From Bacillota bacterium (GTDB taxonomy: Bacteria; Bacillota; Syntrophomonadia; Syntrophomonadales; Syntrophomonadaceae): a stretch of DNA of 52,517 bases. The notes beneath the pieces are model-generated. The model did no database searches, was not told the DNA's origin, and saw only the letters and a program-made list of their open reading frames with translations. Of the stretch, positions 24,713-33,229 are shown one piece after another (position 1 is the stretch's first letter; the number at the start of each line of letters is the position of its first letter). The stretch is taken from the NCBI GenBank assembly GCA_029550685.1, contig JAKPGY010000213.1:1-52517 (forward strand), in the 5' to 3' direction. The position numbers were made by a program, and so were the translations under genes.

Positions 24713-25612
24713 GTGGACATGAATTTGTTCAAGCAGGAGCTGCAGCAACGTAAAGACTATATTGATAAACACTTATTGGAGTACCTGACAGGAGCCGATA
24801 CTCACCCTACCGTAATTCACCAGGCCATGCATTATGCAGTTTTCAACGGAGGAAAGAGATTACGGCCAATGCTGGTCTTGGAAGGAGCGGCTATTGCTGG
24901 TAAAAAACCGGAGATAGCCATGCTGACAGCCTGCGGCATGGAGCTGATACATTGTTATTCCCTGGTTCATGATGATCTGCCCGCTATGGATGATGATGAC
25001 TTCCGCCGGGGTAAACCTACCTGCCACCGGGTTTTCGGAGAAGCCAATGCTATATTGACCGGAGATGCTTTACTTACTGCAGCTTTTGAGTTATTCGCTG
25101 CTAATGCTCAGGTTCCTGGAGTGGGGCCGGAACAGGTGATTAAGGTTATTGGGGAGATTGCTGCTGCTGCCGGAAGCCAGGGCATGATCGGTGGTCAGGT
25201 TATGGACCTGGCTGCAGAAAATGAAGCCATTGATCTGCCTACTCTGCAAACCCTGCATAGTTTAAAAACCGGAGCTTTGTTCACTGCAGCACTGCGTGCC
25301 GGTGCTCTGCTGGGGGATATGGATGAAGAGGGCTTACAAGCACTGACTTCCTACGCCAGGTACTTTGGCCTGGCATTTCAAATAACCGATGATCTTCTGG
25401 ATATTAATGGAGATCAAAAGGTTCTGGGCAAGCCGGTGGGCAGTGATGCCCGGAACCATAAGAGCACCTACCCCAGTTTACTGGGGGTGAAACAGGCTGA
25501 ACTCATGGCCTGCCAGAGTATAGAACGATGTGTAGCCAGTCTGGAGCGGTTTGGCTCAGAAGCGGAGTTCCTGCGCCAGTTAGCTTACTTTACTCTGGAA
25601 AGACAAAGCTAA
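24713..25612 (+). CDS. ispA: Geranyl/farnesyl diphosphate synthase
   Basis: The 299-residue polyprenyl synthase condenses isopentenyl units into farnesyl diphosphate. The first aspartate-rich motif, HDDLPAMDDDDFRRGKPT (near 86), and the second, DDLLDINGD (near 227), are intact, as is GGKRLRPML. The start is GTG at 24713 after AGGTGA; an ATG at 24719 is also possible. With dxs downstream it forms an isoprenoid cluster, split by the structured RNA at 25735. Confidence 0.95.
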   Translation: MDMNLFKQELQQRKDYIDKHLLEYLTGADTHPTVIHQAMHYAVFNGGKRLRPMLVLEGAAIAGKKPEIAMLTACGMELIHCYSLVHDDLPAMDDDDFRRGKPTCHRVFGEANAILTGDALLTAAFELFAANAQVPGVGPEQVIKVIGEIAAAAGSQGMIGGQVMDLAAENEAIDLPTLQTLHSLKTGALFTAALRAGALLGDMDEEGLQALTSYARYFGLAFQITDDLLDINGDQKVLGKPVGSDARNHKSTYPSLLGVKQAELMACQSIERCVASLERFGSEAEFLRQLAYFTLERQS

Positions 25613-25719
25613 TTGATGCATACCCGAATATGCGCAAGCAGGTACACGGCTGTTGTCAGTTATGGGCTGATCCCGGATTTAGCGAACCGGCGCGTTACTG
25701 GCAACCTGTGTTGGTGGTA

Positions 25720-25728
25720 TGCTATAAT
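25720..25728 (+). promoter_or_regulatory. Extended -10 promoter for the OLE RNA
   Basis: TGCTATAAT (25720-25728) is a perfect extended -10 element (TGn plus TATAAT). No good -35 hexamer lies at the normal distance, which extended -10 promoters do not need. A start near 25735 would place the transcript just ahead of the conserved structured RNA. Inferred from sequence only. Confidence 0.5.
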
Positions 25729-25734
25729 ACATGG

Positions 25735-26305
25735 GAAATAGATCTGGCAAAAGGTTGCAGTATTCTAGTCAACCCTATCGATTGCGAAGACGGGCCTAAA
25801 AATCCGTTAAGGGCACATCGATGAAGCTTCTGGTATCGGCTTTTGACGCCCAGTCAGGGGTCGTTGCTGGGAGATAAGGGTGATGGGGCGGTCCACAATG
25901 GCATGTGGAAACTGACCCCGCTCCCGTGGAGGCTTAAAACCGTATGGTTTTAAGAAAACCTGCATTTGGTAGAAGCTGGGTGCAGTGTAGCCTGCCTTGA
26001 GTGGTTGCGGCGAATGAACCGATAAGGGCAGCCAGTATCTCGGCCAAGATATTGATTGTCTGGTCCTGAAACCGGTAACTGCAAAAGAGGCTAGAGTTGA
26101 TGTGGGTTGTTGAGGAAAACTCCTAGACTGTGTACGCGCCGTACAGTTGGTTGAGGATTAAAGTGCGCACTAAGTGGTAATCCAGTCTCATTGGCGGCGA
26201 CGCAGTGAAGCAGACGTAAAGGGAAACCGCCCCTTTGGCAACAATCGGGTGTTCTGCTGGGAAAACCTACTGGACCTAAGTCGCAGCGTTTACTCAACTA
26301 ATAAC
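25735..26305 (+). ncRNA. OLE RNA (ornate large extremophilic RNA)
   Basis: A stretch of about 570 bases between ispA and an OapA gene has no real coding frame, stays GC-rich, and is full of hairpins. Examples are TCCACA/TGTGGA inside GGGG/CCCC (about 25894-25923), a perfect 9-bp CTTAAAACC/GGTTTTAAG (25933-25954), and GTACG/CGTAC near 26130-26145. OLE RNAs are about 600 nt, lie in exactly this ispA-dxs neighbourhood in Bacillus halodurans and anaerobic Firmicutes, and are followed by their membrane partner gene, as here. Known OLE ribonucleoproteins sit at the membrane and affect tolerance of cold, alcohols and metal ions. The identification is from context, size and remembered conserved segments; both ends are approximate. 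Confidence 0.85.
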
Positions 26306-26344
26306 CTTTTGCCAGTATGAAGTTTTCTTGGGGGATAGCAATAT

Positions 26345-26926
26345 TTGCAGCGCTATAATAGTCGCATAAATAAAAAGAACTTGTTAGCCGGTCTTGTGGT
26401 CGGCTTCTTCACATTTTTGATTGCCCTTTTACTTAGTTTGGGCTCGGAAACTTTTATTCAAACTGTAAATAATCTTATAATGGCCCTGGGATTATTACTA
26501 ATAATAATACTGCTGGGCATTTTTTTTGATATTATAGGAACAGCGGTTACAGCCGCCCAAACTGCTCCCTTTAATGCCCGGGCGGCTAAGAAAATATTTG
26601 GAGCCCCTCAGGCAGTGAGATTGACCCAGAATGCAGGCAAAGTGGCTAACTTTTGCAATGATGTAGTGGGTGATATTTCCGGAACCTTAAGCGGAGCAGT
26701 AGGGGCAGGGATTGTGGCTAGTCTGGCCGATACTTTTCCAACTTTGGATTTGGTTCTGGCCGGAGCAGTAATGACCAGCTTAATTGCGGCTCTTACCGTA
26801 GGCGGAAAAGCCATCGGCAAGAACCTGGCGGTTGAATATGCCAATCAAATTATCTTCCGGGTGGCTAAAATAATAGCTTATGTTGAAGCTTTGACCGGAC
26901 GGCAGCTGTTTGCCAGTAAAAGGTGA
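26345..26926 (+). CDS. oapA: OapA, membrane protein partner of OLE RNA
   Basis: The 193-residue protein has four predicted membrane segments (about 12-34, 38-62, 118-140 and 142-160) and basic patches, for example MQRYNSRINKKN and the region around residues 75-90. This matches OapA, the OLE-associated protein that holds the RNA at the membrane, and the gene lies directly after the RNA and before dxs as in other OLE carriers. The start is TTG at 26345, about 10 nt after GGGGG (26330-26334); no better start exists. Known partners OapB and OapC are not in this window. Confidence 0.85.
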   Translation: MQRYNSRINKKNLLAGLVVGFFTFLIALLLSLGSETFIQTVNNLIMALGLLLIIILLGIFFDIIGTAVTAAQTAPFNARAAKKIFGAPQAVRLTQNAGKVANFCNDVVGDISGTLSGAVGAGIVASLADTFPTLDLVLAGAVMTSLIAALTVGGKAIGKNLAVEYANQIIFRVAKIIAYVEALTGRQLFASKR

Positions 26927-26932
26927 GTGATC

Positions 26933-28843
26933 ATGAATATACTAAATAGTATCAATTCTCCCCAGGACCTAAAAAAATTGGATTTGCCTGCCATGAATGG
27001 TTTGGCTGAAGAAATACGCGAATTATTGATAAACAGTGTTTCCCAGTGCGGGGGTCATCTGGCTGCCAATTTGGGAGTGGTGGAGCTTACCCTGGCTCTG
27101 CACTATGTGTTTGACAGTCCCCGGGATAAAATGATTTGGGATGTGGGACATCAGAGTTATGTACATAAAATTATTACCGGCCGCCGTGAACAGATGCAGA
27201 CTCTGCGGCAATTTGGAGGATTAAGCGGATTCCCCAAGGTGGAGGAATCACCCCATGATACTTTTAATACCGGCCACAGCAGCACTTCTATTTCAGCGGC
27301 TCTGGGAATAGCTATTGCTCGAGATCTAAATCATGAGGACTTCTCAGTCATAGCCATTATCGGGGACGGAGCTCTGACCGGAGGTATGGCCTTTGAAGCC
27401 CTGAATCATGCTGGAAATGAAGATCGTGATTTGATTGTAATACTGAATGATAATGAGATGTCCATTTCCCAAAATGTAGGTGCATTATCTGCTTATCTGA
27501 ATCGATTGCGCACTGATCCATCCTATTCTCGCACCAAGGAAGATATTGAAACCATCTTAAAAAAGATCCCAGGTATCGGACCCAATATTGCCCGGGCAGC
27601 CGGCCGCTTTAAGGACCTGATAAAATATATGATGGTCCCAGGAGCGTTTTTTGAGGAGCTGGGCTTCACCTATATTGGTCCCGTAAATGGGCATAATTTG
27701 GAGGAGCTCATCCTGGTATTGCGGAATGCCCGCCGCATGAAAGGACCGGTTTTAATTCACGCTATTACCGAAAAAGGGCGGGGTTACGAGCCAGCCCGCC
27801 GTGATCCTGACTTGTTCCATGGGGTAGGGCCGTTTAATGTAAAAACCGGCTTGCCTATAAAAAAGGCGGTACGCAGCTATACGGAAGTGTTTGGCGATTT
27901 CATGGTGGAAAGAGGAAAACATGATGCCAGTTTGGTGGCGATCACTGCGGCCATGACTACGGGCACCGGACTAACTGAGTTTGCCCAGCGGTATCCGGAG
28001 CGCTTTTTTGATGTGGGTATCTGTGAACAGCACGCGGTGACCCTGGCAGCAGGTTTAGCCCGGGCCGGGTTAAGGCCGGTGGTGGCTATTTATTCTACCT
28101 TTTTGCAGAGAGCCTATGATCAAATAGTACATGATGTGGCTCTGCAGAACCTGCCGGTGATTTTTGCCGTGGACCGGGCTGGTCTGGTGGGAGAGGATGG
28201 ACCAACTCACCACGGAGTATTTGATCTGTCTTATTTGCGCAGTATTCCCAACATGACGGTGATGGCCCCTTCGGACGAAAATGAACTGGTGCAGATGTTT
28301 CATACCGCCTTTACCCTGGATGGACCAGTGGCTATCCGCTATCCCCGCGGAGTGGGATTGGGGATTTCAGTTAATACTCCTTACCAGTCTCTGCCGGTAG
28401 GCCGTGGAGTAATGCTGCAGCAGGGACAGGATCTGGCCGTGATCGGTGTAGGCCGGGGCACCAGTTTGGGGCGGGAGCTGGTGGAACTTTTAGCCCAGCA
28501 TGGTATAAATGCTTCTTTGGCCGATGCCCGGTATGTAAAACCGGTGGACCGGCAGTTGATCAGTCGTTTGGCCTGTACCCACAAGTATTTGGTGACTATT
28601 GAAGATAATATTATAAGCGGCGGCTTTGGCAGTGCGGTACTGGAAACCTTGCAGGAAGAACGCTTGCAAGCTGATTTGCTCAGAGTAGGAATTCCCGATG
28701 AGTTTGTAGAACATGGCAAAGTAGACATTTTGTTTGAATATTTGGATATGCGCCCGGAGGCTATTATGGAGTCGATTTTCAATCGCTGGCCAGAATTGGT
28801 TCAGCCCCAGGGCTGGGAGTTGCTGAAATTTGACAAAAATTAG
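26933..28843 (+). CDS. dxs: 1-deoxy-D-xylulose-5-phosphate synthase
   Basis: Dxs joins pyruvate and glyceraldehyde 3-phosphate in the first step of the MEP isoprenoid pathway, using thiamine diphosphate. The 636-residue protein has the WDVGHQSYVHKI block near 65, the cofactor motif GDGALTGGMAFEALNHAG near 145, the transketolase-like pyrimidine domain (about 310-480; DVGICEQHAV) and a C-terminal domain. The ATG at 26933 is chosen over the GTG at 26927 because AAAGGTGAG lies before it and the start MNILNSINSP matches the family. Confidence 0.96.
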   Translation: MNILNSINSPQDLKKLDLPAMNGLAEEIRELLINSVSQCGGHLAANLGVVELTLALHYVFDSPRDKMIWDVGHQSYVHKIITGRREQMQTLRQFGGLSGFPKVEESPHDTFNTGHSSTSISAALGIAIARDLNHEDFSVIAIIGDGALTGGMAFEALNHAGNEDRDLIVILNDNEMSISQNVGALSAYLNRLRTDPSYSRTKEDIETILKKIPGIGPNIARAAGRFKDLIKYMMVPGAFFEELGFTYIGPVNGHNLEELILVLRNARRMKGPVLIHAITEKGRGYEPARRDPDLFHGVGPFNVKTGLPIKKAVRSYTEVFGDFMVERGKHDASLVAITAAMTTGTGLTEFAQRYPERFFDVGICEQHAVTLAAGLARAGLRPVVAIYSTFLQRAYDQIVHDVALQNLPVIFAVDRAGLVGEDGPTHHGVFDLSYLRSIPNMTVMAPSDENELVQMFHTAFTLDGPVAIRYPRGVGLGISVNTPYQSLPVGRGVMLQQGQDLAVIGVGRGTSLGRELVELLAQHGINASLADARYVKPVDRQLISRLACTHKYLVTIEDNIISGGFGSAVLETLQEERLQADLLRVGIPDEFVEHGKVDILFEYLDMRPEAIMESIFNRWPELVQPQGWELLKFDKN

Positions 28844-29645
28844 ATTAGATACCCTGGTTTACCGGCAAGGTTTGGCACCCAGCCGGGAAAAAGCCCGGGC
28901 TATGGTTTTAGCCGGGCAGATTCGGGTGAATGATCATATAATAGACAAACCAGGTACAGCTGTTGACGAAAGCGCAGTAATCGAGGTAACCGCTCCCGGA
29001 TGTCCATATGTCAGCCGGGGCGGATTAAAGCTGGAAAAGGCTTTAGATTTATTTGGTGTGCAGGTACAGGATCTGGTGGTTCTGGATGTAGGAGCTTCCA
29101 CCGGAGGATTCACGGATTGTGTTCTGCAGCGGGGAACCCGTCGGGTGTATGCAGTGGACGTGGGATATGGACAACTAGATTGGAAACTGCGCAATGACCC
29201 CCGGGTAGTAAACATAGAAAGGACTAACATACGCTATTTACCTGATGGGAAAATTCCCGAACTGGTTGATCTGGTAACTGTGGATGTATCATTTATATCA
29301 ACCAGTTTTGTTTTCCCGGTAATAAAAGCATTATTAAAACATGAAGGTGCGGTAATTTGCCTGATCAAACCGCAGTTTGAAGCCGGGCGTGATAAGGTGG
29401 GGCGCAAAGGTGTGGTTCGGGATAAGAGTACTCACCGGGAGGTACTATTAAACAGCATAGCCAATGCTGCCAGTCATGGACTTTACTGTAGGGATATGAC
29501 CTACTCACCAATTACAGGCCCTGAGGGGAATATAGAGTTTCTTATTTATTTGCGTCAGGATCAACTGCCCCTGCCGGATATCGACGGGAAAGTTGAAGAT
29601 GTGGTGGATGAAGCCCATCAGCACTTGGGAGGAAAACACAACTGA
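28830..29645 (+). CDS. tlyA: TlyA family rRNA 2'-O-methyltransferase
   Basis: The 271-residue protein has an N-terminal S4 RNA-binding domain (about 3-62, RLDTLVYRQGLAPSREKARA) and a FtsJ-like methyltransferase domain with the SAM loop DVGASTGGFTDCVLQRG near 86-102. TlyA enzymes methylate ribosomal RNA; earlier hemolysin annotations are not supported for such proteins. It starts with TTG, overlaps dxs by 14 nt and corresponds to YqxC of B. subtilis. Confidence 0.93.
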   Translation: MTKIRLDTLVYRQGLAPSREKARAMVLAGQIRVNDHIIDKPGTAVDESAVIEVTAPGCPYVSRGGLKLEKALDLFGVQVQDLVVLDVGASTGGFTDCVLQRGTRRVYAVDVGYGQLDWKLRNDPRVVNIERTNIRYLPDGKIPELVDLVTVDVSFISTSFVFPVIKALLKHEGAVICLIKPQFEAGRDKVGRKGVVRDKSTHREVLLNSIANAASHGLYCRDMTYSPITGPEGNIEFLIYLRQDQLPLPDIDGKVEDVVDEAHQHLGGKHN

Positions 29646-30466
29646 TGAGAATTTTGCTGGTTAGTAACTATTATAAAGAGGCCACCGAAGCAGCAGCCCA
29701 CAGTACGGTAGAACTCCTGAAAAGCCAGGGTGTTCAGGTAGTGGAGGTGGATAACGGCCGGGAGACGGTGCCTGAACAGGGCAGTTTTGACCTGTTAATT
29801 GTATTTGGCGGGGATGGTACGATCTTGCGGGCCGCTCGCCAATATGCCATCACCGGAGTACCGGTTCTGGGAGTAAATATGGGAACGGTGGGCTTTTTAA
29901 GCAATATTGAGGTTCATGAACTGGAACAATACCTGCCGGACCTGCTTAACCAACGCTATCGCCTGGACCAGCGCATGATGCTGCAGGTGACTGTGCACCA
30001 GGGGGACCATATTACTCATCAAGGCTGTTGCCTGAATGAAATTGTGGTTAGATCGGTCGATCATCAGTTGAACAACCTGAGTGTGGAAATTGGTTCTGAT
30101 CAAGCTGGTAATTACAGGGGAGACGGACTATTGGTAGCTACTCCTACTGGTTCTACCGCTTACTCCCTGTCCTGTGGAGGCCCGGTGATAGATCCGGAGG
30201 TAGAGGCTATGGTAATTACCCCCATTGCCTCTCAGATTATCAGCCGGCGGCCAATGGTAGTTGGTGCAGATAAGGTGATTAGAGTGTTTTCCGCCGACGG
30301 ACGCCCCAGTCTGATCAGATTGGACGGTCAGTCGGAAATACCTTTGGAACCCGAAGCAGTCGCATCAATACGTAAGGCCGACCATAAACTCAATCTAATA
30401 AATTTAAAGACCACTTCCTTTTTTCATGAAATTGATACCCGTTTGCGAAGGAGTGAGGGACTATAA
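29645..30466 (+). CDS. nadK: NAD kinase
   Basis: NadK phosphorylates NAD to NADP. The 273-residue protein has the GGDGTILRAARQY motif near 58-70, the LNEIVV segment near 132, and the glycine-rich GDGLLVATPTGSTAYSLSCGGP block near 158-179. The start overlaps the tlyA stop by one base (TGATG). It is followed directly by the methyltransferase remnant. Confidence 0.95.
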   Translation: MRILLVSNYYKEATEAAAHSTVELLKSQGVQVVEVDNGRETVPEQGSFDLLIVFGGDGTILRAARQYAITGVPVLGVNMGTVGFLSNIEVHELEQYLPDLLNQRYRLDQRMMLQVTVHQGDHITHQGCCLNEIVVRSVDHQLNNLSVEIGSDQAGNYRGDGLLVATPTGSTAYSLSCGGPVIDPEVEAMVITPIASQIISRRPMVVGADKVIRVFSADGRPSLIRLDGQSEIPLEPEAVASIRKADHKLNLINLKTTSFFHEIDTRLRRSEGL

Positions 30467-30730
30467 ATGACAGTCCCATTATACTGCCAGGAAGTAACCA
30501 TTACCACTTCCGGCCTTGGAGCTGTAGCTGCCCTGGGACACTGTACGAAACGATTGGCTAACGGGGGATTGGTGACGGTAGTAGCCTATTCAGGACATTC
30601 CGGTGGCGGAAAAGAAATTAAGCTGGTAAAAGCGTATATGGCTCAGCTGGACCAGAAGGAATATGAAGCCTGGTAATTGAATTTCATAAATCAGCGCCAA
30701 TCATCCTCCCTGTCTCTTAGGGGGAAGTAA
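30467..30730 (+). pseudogene. Decayed remnant of an MnmM/YtqB-type methyltransferase
   Basis: The reading frame at 30467-30676 gives 69 residues that resemble only the C-terminal third of MnmM (YtqB): LANGGLVTVVAYSGHSGGGKEIK and AQLDQKEYEAW. A TAA at 30674-30676 then interrupts, but the same frame continues LNFINQRQSSSLSLRGK to a stop at 30728. FINQ is the usual end motif of that family, so the stop is a nonsense mutation within homologous sequence. The SAM-binding N-terminal two-thirds are gone. The location between nadK and argR fits a former operon gene. A short translated peptide is possible but not expected to be active. Confidence 0.7.
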
Positions 30731-30748
30731 ACGGAGTGGAGTGACATT

Positions 30749-31195
30749 ATGAAATCCAGACGGCATCGCAGCATTATGGAAATTATTAATAGCCGGCGGG
30801 TGGCTACTCAGGAAGAACTATGCGAGGCATTGCGTGCTAACGGCTTCGATGTGACCCAGGCTACGGTATCCCGGGATATAAAGGAACTCCATCTGGTTAA
30901 GATCCCCGATGGAGACGGCTATCGCTATGCTATGCCTGATGCAGCTGCTGCCAACCGTGATCAGGAGAGGCTCCACCGTATACTGAAAGATGCAGTATTG
31001 CATATGGATTACAGTGAGAACATTATTGTAATTAAAACCTTCCCTGGTGGAGCCCAAAGTGTAGCTTCAGTGATAGATTCTTCAGAACTAGAGGGCATAA
31101 TAGGGACAGTGGCGGGAGATGACACCATATTTATCGTAGTCAAGCCCAAAGAAGCAGTGGCTGAAGTAATGAAGCACTTCCAGAAGTTGATTTAA
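30749..31195 (+). CDS. argR: Arginine repressor
   Basis: The 148-residue protein has an N-terminal winged helix (about 3-65, ATQEELCEALRANGFDVTQATVSRDIKEL) and a C-terminal arginine-binding hexamer domain with GTVAGDDTIFIVV. It is AhrC in B. subtilis, at the same place before recN. It regulates arginine genes that are not in this window. The ATG follows GGAGTGGAGTG. Confidence 0.95.
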   Translation: MKSRRHRSIMEIINSRRVATQEELCEALRANGFDVTQATVSRDIKELHLVKIPDGDGYRYAMPDAAAANRDQERLHRILKDAVLHMDYSENIIVIKTFPGGAQSVASVIDSSELEGIIGTVAGDDTIFIVVKPKEAVAEVMKHFQKLI

Positions 31196-31215
31196 CCCGG
31201 GAAGTGGGGAAAGCT

Positions 31216-32892
31216 ATGCTGATCGAACTATTTATTAAAAACTTTGTCCTCATTGACGAACTGCGCCTGGAATTCCAGGAAGGACTTAATGTTCTCAGCG
31301 GTGAGACCGGAGCTGGCAAATCTATATTGATTGATGCCCTGGGGTTGGTAACCGGGGGACGTATTCAGGATGATTATTTACGGGACAGCAGCCAGAAGGC
31401 ATTGGTGGAGGCTGTTTTTGATGTGCCGCAAAGAGAGGATATCCGCCAGCTCCTAATAGAAGAGGGCTTATATGAAGCCGGGGAGGACAACCTGATTATC
31501 AGCCGGGAAATAGCTCCTAATGGACGCAGTACTGCCCGGGTTAACGGGCGAAATGTTACTATAAACACCCTAAAGCAACTAGCTCCCTATTTGGTAGATC
31601 TTCATGTTCAGGGAGAGCAGCATCATTTCCTGCAGGGGGATGCTCACCTGGAAATGATAGATGCTTTCAATTCCGAGATCCTGCCCCTGCGGACCCAGTT
31701 AGAGCAGGAGTATCAGGAACTGCAGAAGTTGACCCGTGAGTTGGATACACTGCGGGCTAATGAACAGAATAAACTGCAGCGCCTGGATTTCCTGGATTTT
31801 CAGATTAGGGAGATTGAACAGGCCCAACTTAGGCCCGGAGAGGACCAGGAGTTGACGGTGACAAGACAGCGCATTCGCAATGCCCACCGCTTGAATGAGA
31901 CTAGCCAGCGGGTGCTGGGGTATTTATACCGCAGTGAAGAAGGCAACAGTGCATATGATTTGCTGTCGGCAGCCATCGATGCCATGCACAGCTTAAAAGA
32001 GGATGAGTTTTTTGCCTCATTAACAGAACCTTTGCAGGACATGCTGGTGACCATACAGGATATGGCTGCCAGTATAGCCTCTTTTCAGGATCAGCTGGAT
32101 TTTGAACCAGGCCTTTTGGAAGATATCGAACAGCGGCTTTATACCATAGAAAAACTTAAATCCAAGTACGGCAGCAGTGTGGATGATATTTTGCTCTATC
32201 TGCAACAAGCCTATGAGGAAAAAGACCAGCTGGAATTTAGCTCGGAACGGCAGCAGGTTCTGGTTCAGGAGTGTTCCAAGTGGCAGGAACGCTATCAAGA
32301 GACGGCTGCCCATCTTTCCAAACTGCGCCGGCAGACGGCTGAGGTTCTAGAAAAACAGATCTTGGCTGAACTAAGCCAGCTCAATATGCCCCACATACGT
32401 CTCAGCATTCAGATAGAGAAGCGCTCCACCCCTGGCCCTCAGGGGATGGACCGGGCTGAGATATGGTTTTCAGCCAATCCCGGCGAAGAATTACGGCCTT
32501 TGGCCCGCACTGCCTCCGGGGGCGAATTGTCCCGGGTCATACTGGCTATTAAGACGGCCTTGGCTGATACTTACCAGGTCCCTACCCTGATATTTGATGA
32601 GATCGATGTGGGGGTAGGGGGAACTTCCTTAACTGCCATGGCTCGCAAACTCAACCAGCTATCAGACAGTCATCAGGTGATACTGGTCACCCATGCTCCT
32701 CAGGTGGCGGCTTATGCCAATATCCATTACTTGATTCAAAAAGAGGTATCTGAGGGTCAAACCCTTACCCGGGTTCGCCTTTTGCGAGGTGAGGAACGTG
32801 TCACGGAATTGGCACGCATGCTGTCCGGGGAAAGTATCACCGACATCACTCTTCAGCACGCCCGCGAGATGATCGCCAACGCTGCGAACTAA
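31216..32892 (+). CDS. recN: DNA repair protein RecN
   Basis: RecN is an SMC-like ATPase that acts early in double-strand-break repair. The 558-residue protein shows Walker A GETGAGKS near 30, two coiled-coil arms (about 155-215 and 290-375), signature TASGGELSRVILA near 432 and Walker B IFDEIDVGVGG near 460. The ATG at 31216 (MLIELFIKNFVLI) matches the usual RecN start and is spaced from GTGGGG; the GTG at 31204 is less likely. Confidence 0.95.
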   Translation: MLIELFIKNFVLIDELRLEFQEGLNVLSGETGAGKSILIDALGLVTGGRIQDDYLRDSSQKALVEAVFDVPQREDIRQLLIEEGLYEAGEDNLIISREIAPNGRSTARVNGRNVTINTLKQLAPYLVDLHVQGEQHHFLQGDAHLEMIDAFNSEILPLRTQLEQEYQELQKLTRELDTLRANEQNKLQRLDFLDFQIREIEQAQLRPGEDQELTVTRQRIRNAHRLNETSQRVLGYLYRSEEGNSAYDLLSAAIDAMHSLKEDEFFASLTEPLQDMLVTIQDMAASIASFQDQLDFEPGLLEDIEQRLYTIEKLKSKYGSSVDDILLYLQQAYEEKDQLEFSSERQQVLVQECSKWQERYQETAAHLSKLRRQTAEVLEKQILAELSQLNMPHIRLSIQIEKRSTPGPQGMDRAEIWFSANPGEELRPLARTASGGELSRVILAIKTALADTYQVPTLIFDEIDVGVGGTSLTAMARKLNQLSDSHQVILVTHAPQVAAYANIHYLIQKEVSEGQTLTRVRLLRGEERVTELARMLSGESITDITLQHAREMIANAAN

Positions 32893-32921
32893 TTGTTGAG
32901 TTATCGCCTTGTGTTCTTGTG

Positions 32922-32941
32922 AGCTGAAGATACAGCTTTTG
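32922..32941 (+). terminator. Weak terminator after recN
   Basis: AGCTG (32922-32926) and CAGCT (32933-32937) form a short 5-bp stem followed by TTTTG. It is weak, but lies at the right place to reduce transcription between recN and the toxin module. Confidence 0.35.
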
Positions 32942-32994
32942 CTGCTATCTGGGTAAGAGGTGCTTATACAGCCATGGTACGTCAAGGACTCTTT

Positions 32995-33024
32995 TTGTCT
33001 ATATCCTTCGATTTTGAGTATAAT
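32995..33024 (+). promoter_or_regulatory. Promoter of the antitoxin-Fic operon
   Basis: TTGTCT (32995-33000) and a perfect TATAAT (33019-33024) are separated by 18 nt. The start point would be about 33031, which gives a very short leader before the antitoxin GTG at 33044. Confidence 0.6.
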
Positions 33025-33043
33025 GATACCAAGAGGTGAAAAC

Positions 33044-33229
33044 GTGAAAACCAATAGTGTCAGGAATAAAAGAGTGGCGGCAAGTGTAAAAGCTTCTATG
33101 GCCTTTGAGGGACTAAAACCAAGCGCATATGCGCAAAAAGTCGGTGATCGTTACCTTAAAGGGACAATTAGCGGCCAAGGTGCTATTACCATAATAAGGG
33201 CAAAGCATAGCTCAAAATTTGGACGATAA
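33044..33229 (+). CDS. VbhA-type antitoxin of Fic
   Basis: The 61-residue protein contains SMAFEG (Ser18, Glu22, Gly23), which fits the inhibitory motif [S/T]xxxE[G/N] of Fic-blocking helices. In class I systems the glutamate pushes the ATP gamma-phosphate out of position in the Fic active site. The second half, KPSAYAQKVGDRYLKGTISGQ, resembles the VbhA family tail. The GTG at 33044 is preferred over a longer upstream reading (from 32960) because AAGAGGTG lies just before it and the promoter at 32995 lies inside that longer reading. The stop overlaps the fic start (TAATG). Confidence 0.82.
   Translation: MKTNSVRNKRVAASVKASMAFEGLKPSAYAQKVGDRYLKGTISGQGAITIIRAKHSSKFGR

Noticed and set aside
25528..25824. 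98-residue reading frame across the end of ispA and the start of the OLE RNA region
   Set aside because: It overlaps the conserved end of ispA in another frame, has no ribosome site and no protein-like pattern, and runs into the structured RNA.
26091..26297. Minus-strand 68-residue frame inside the RNA region
   Set aside because: No ribosome site or recognisable pattern; a by-product of GC-rich structured RNA.
25735..26305. Group II intron or other ribozyme
   Set aside because: No reverse transcriptase frame, no domain V-like ending was seen, and the ispA-OapA-dxs context fits OLE RNA much better.
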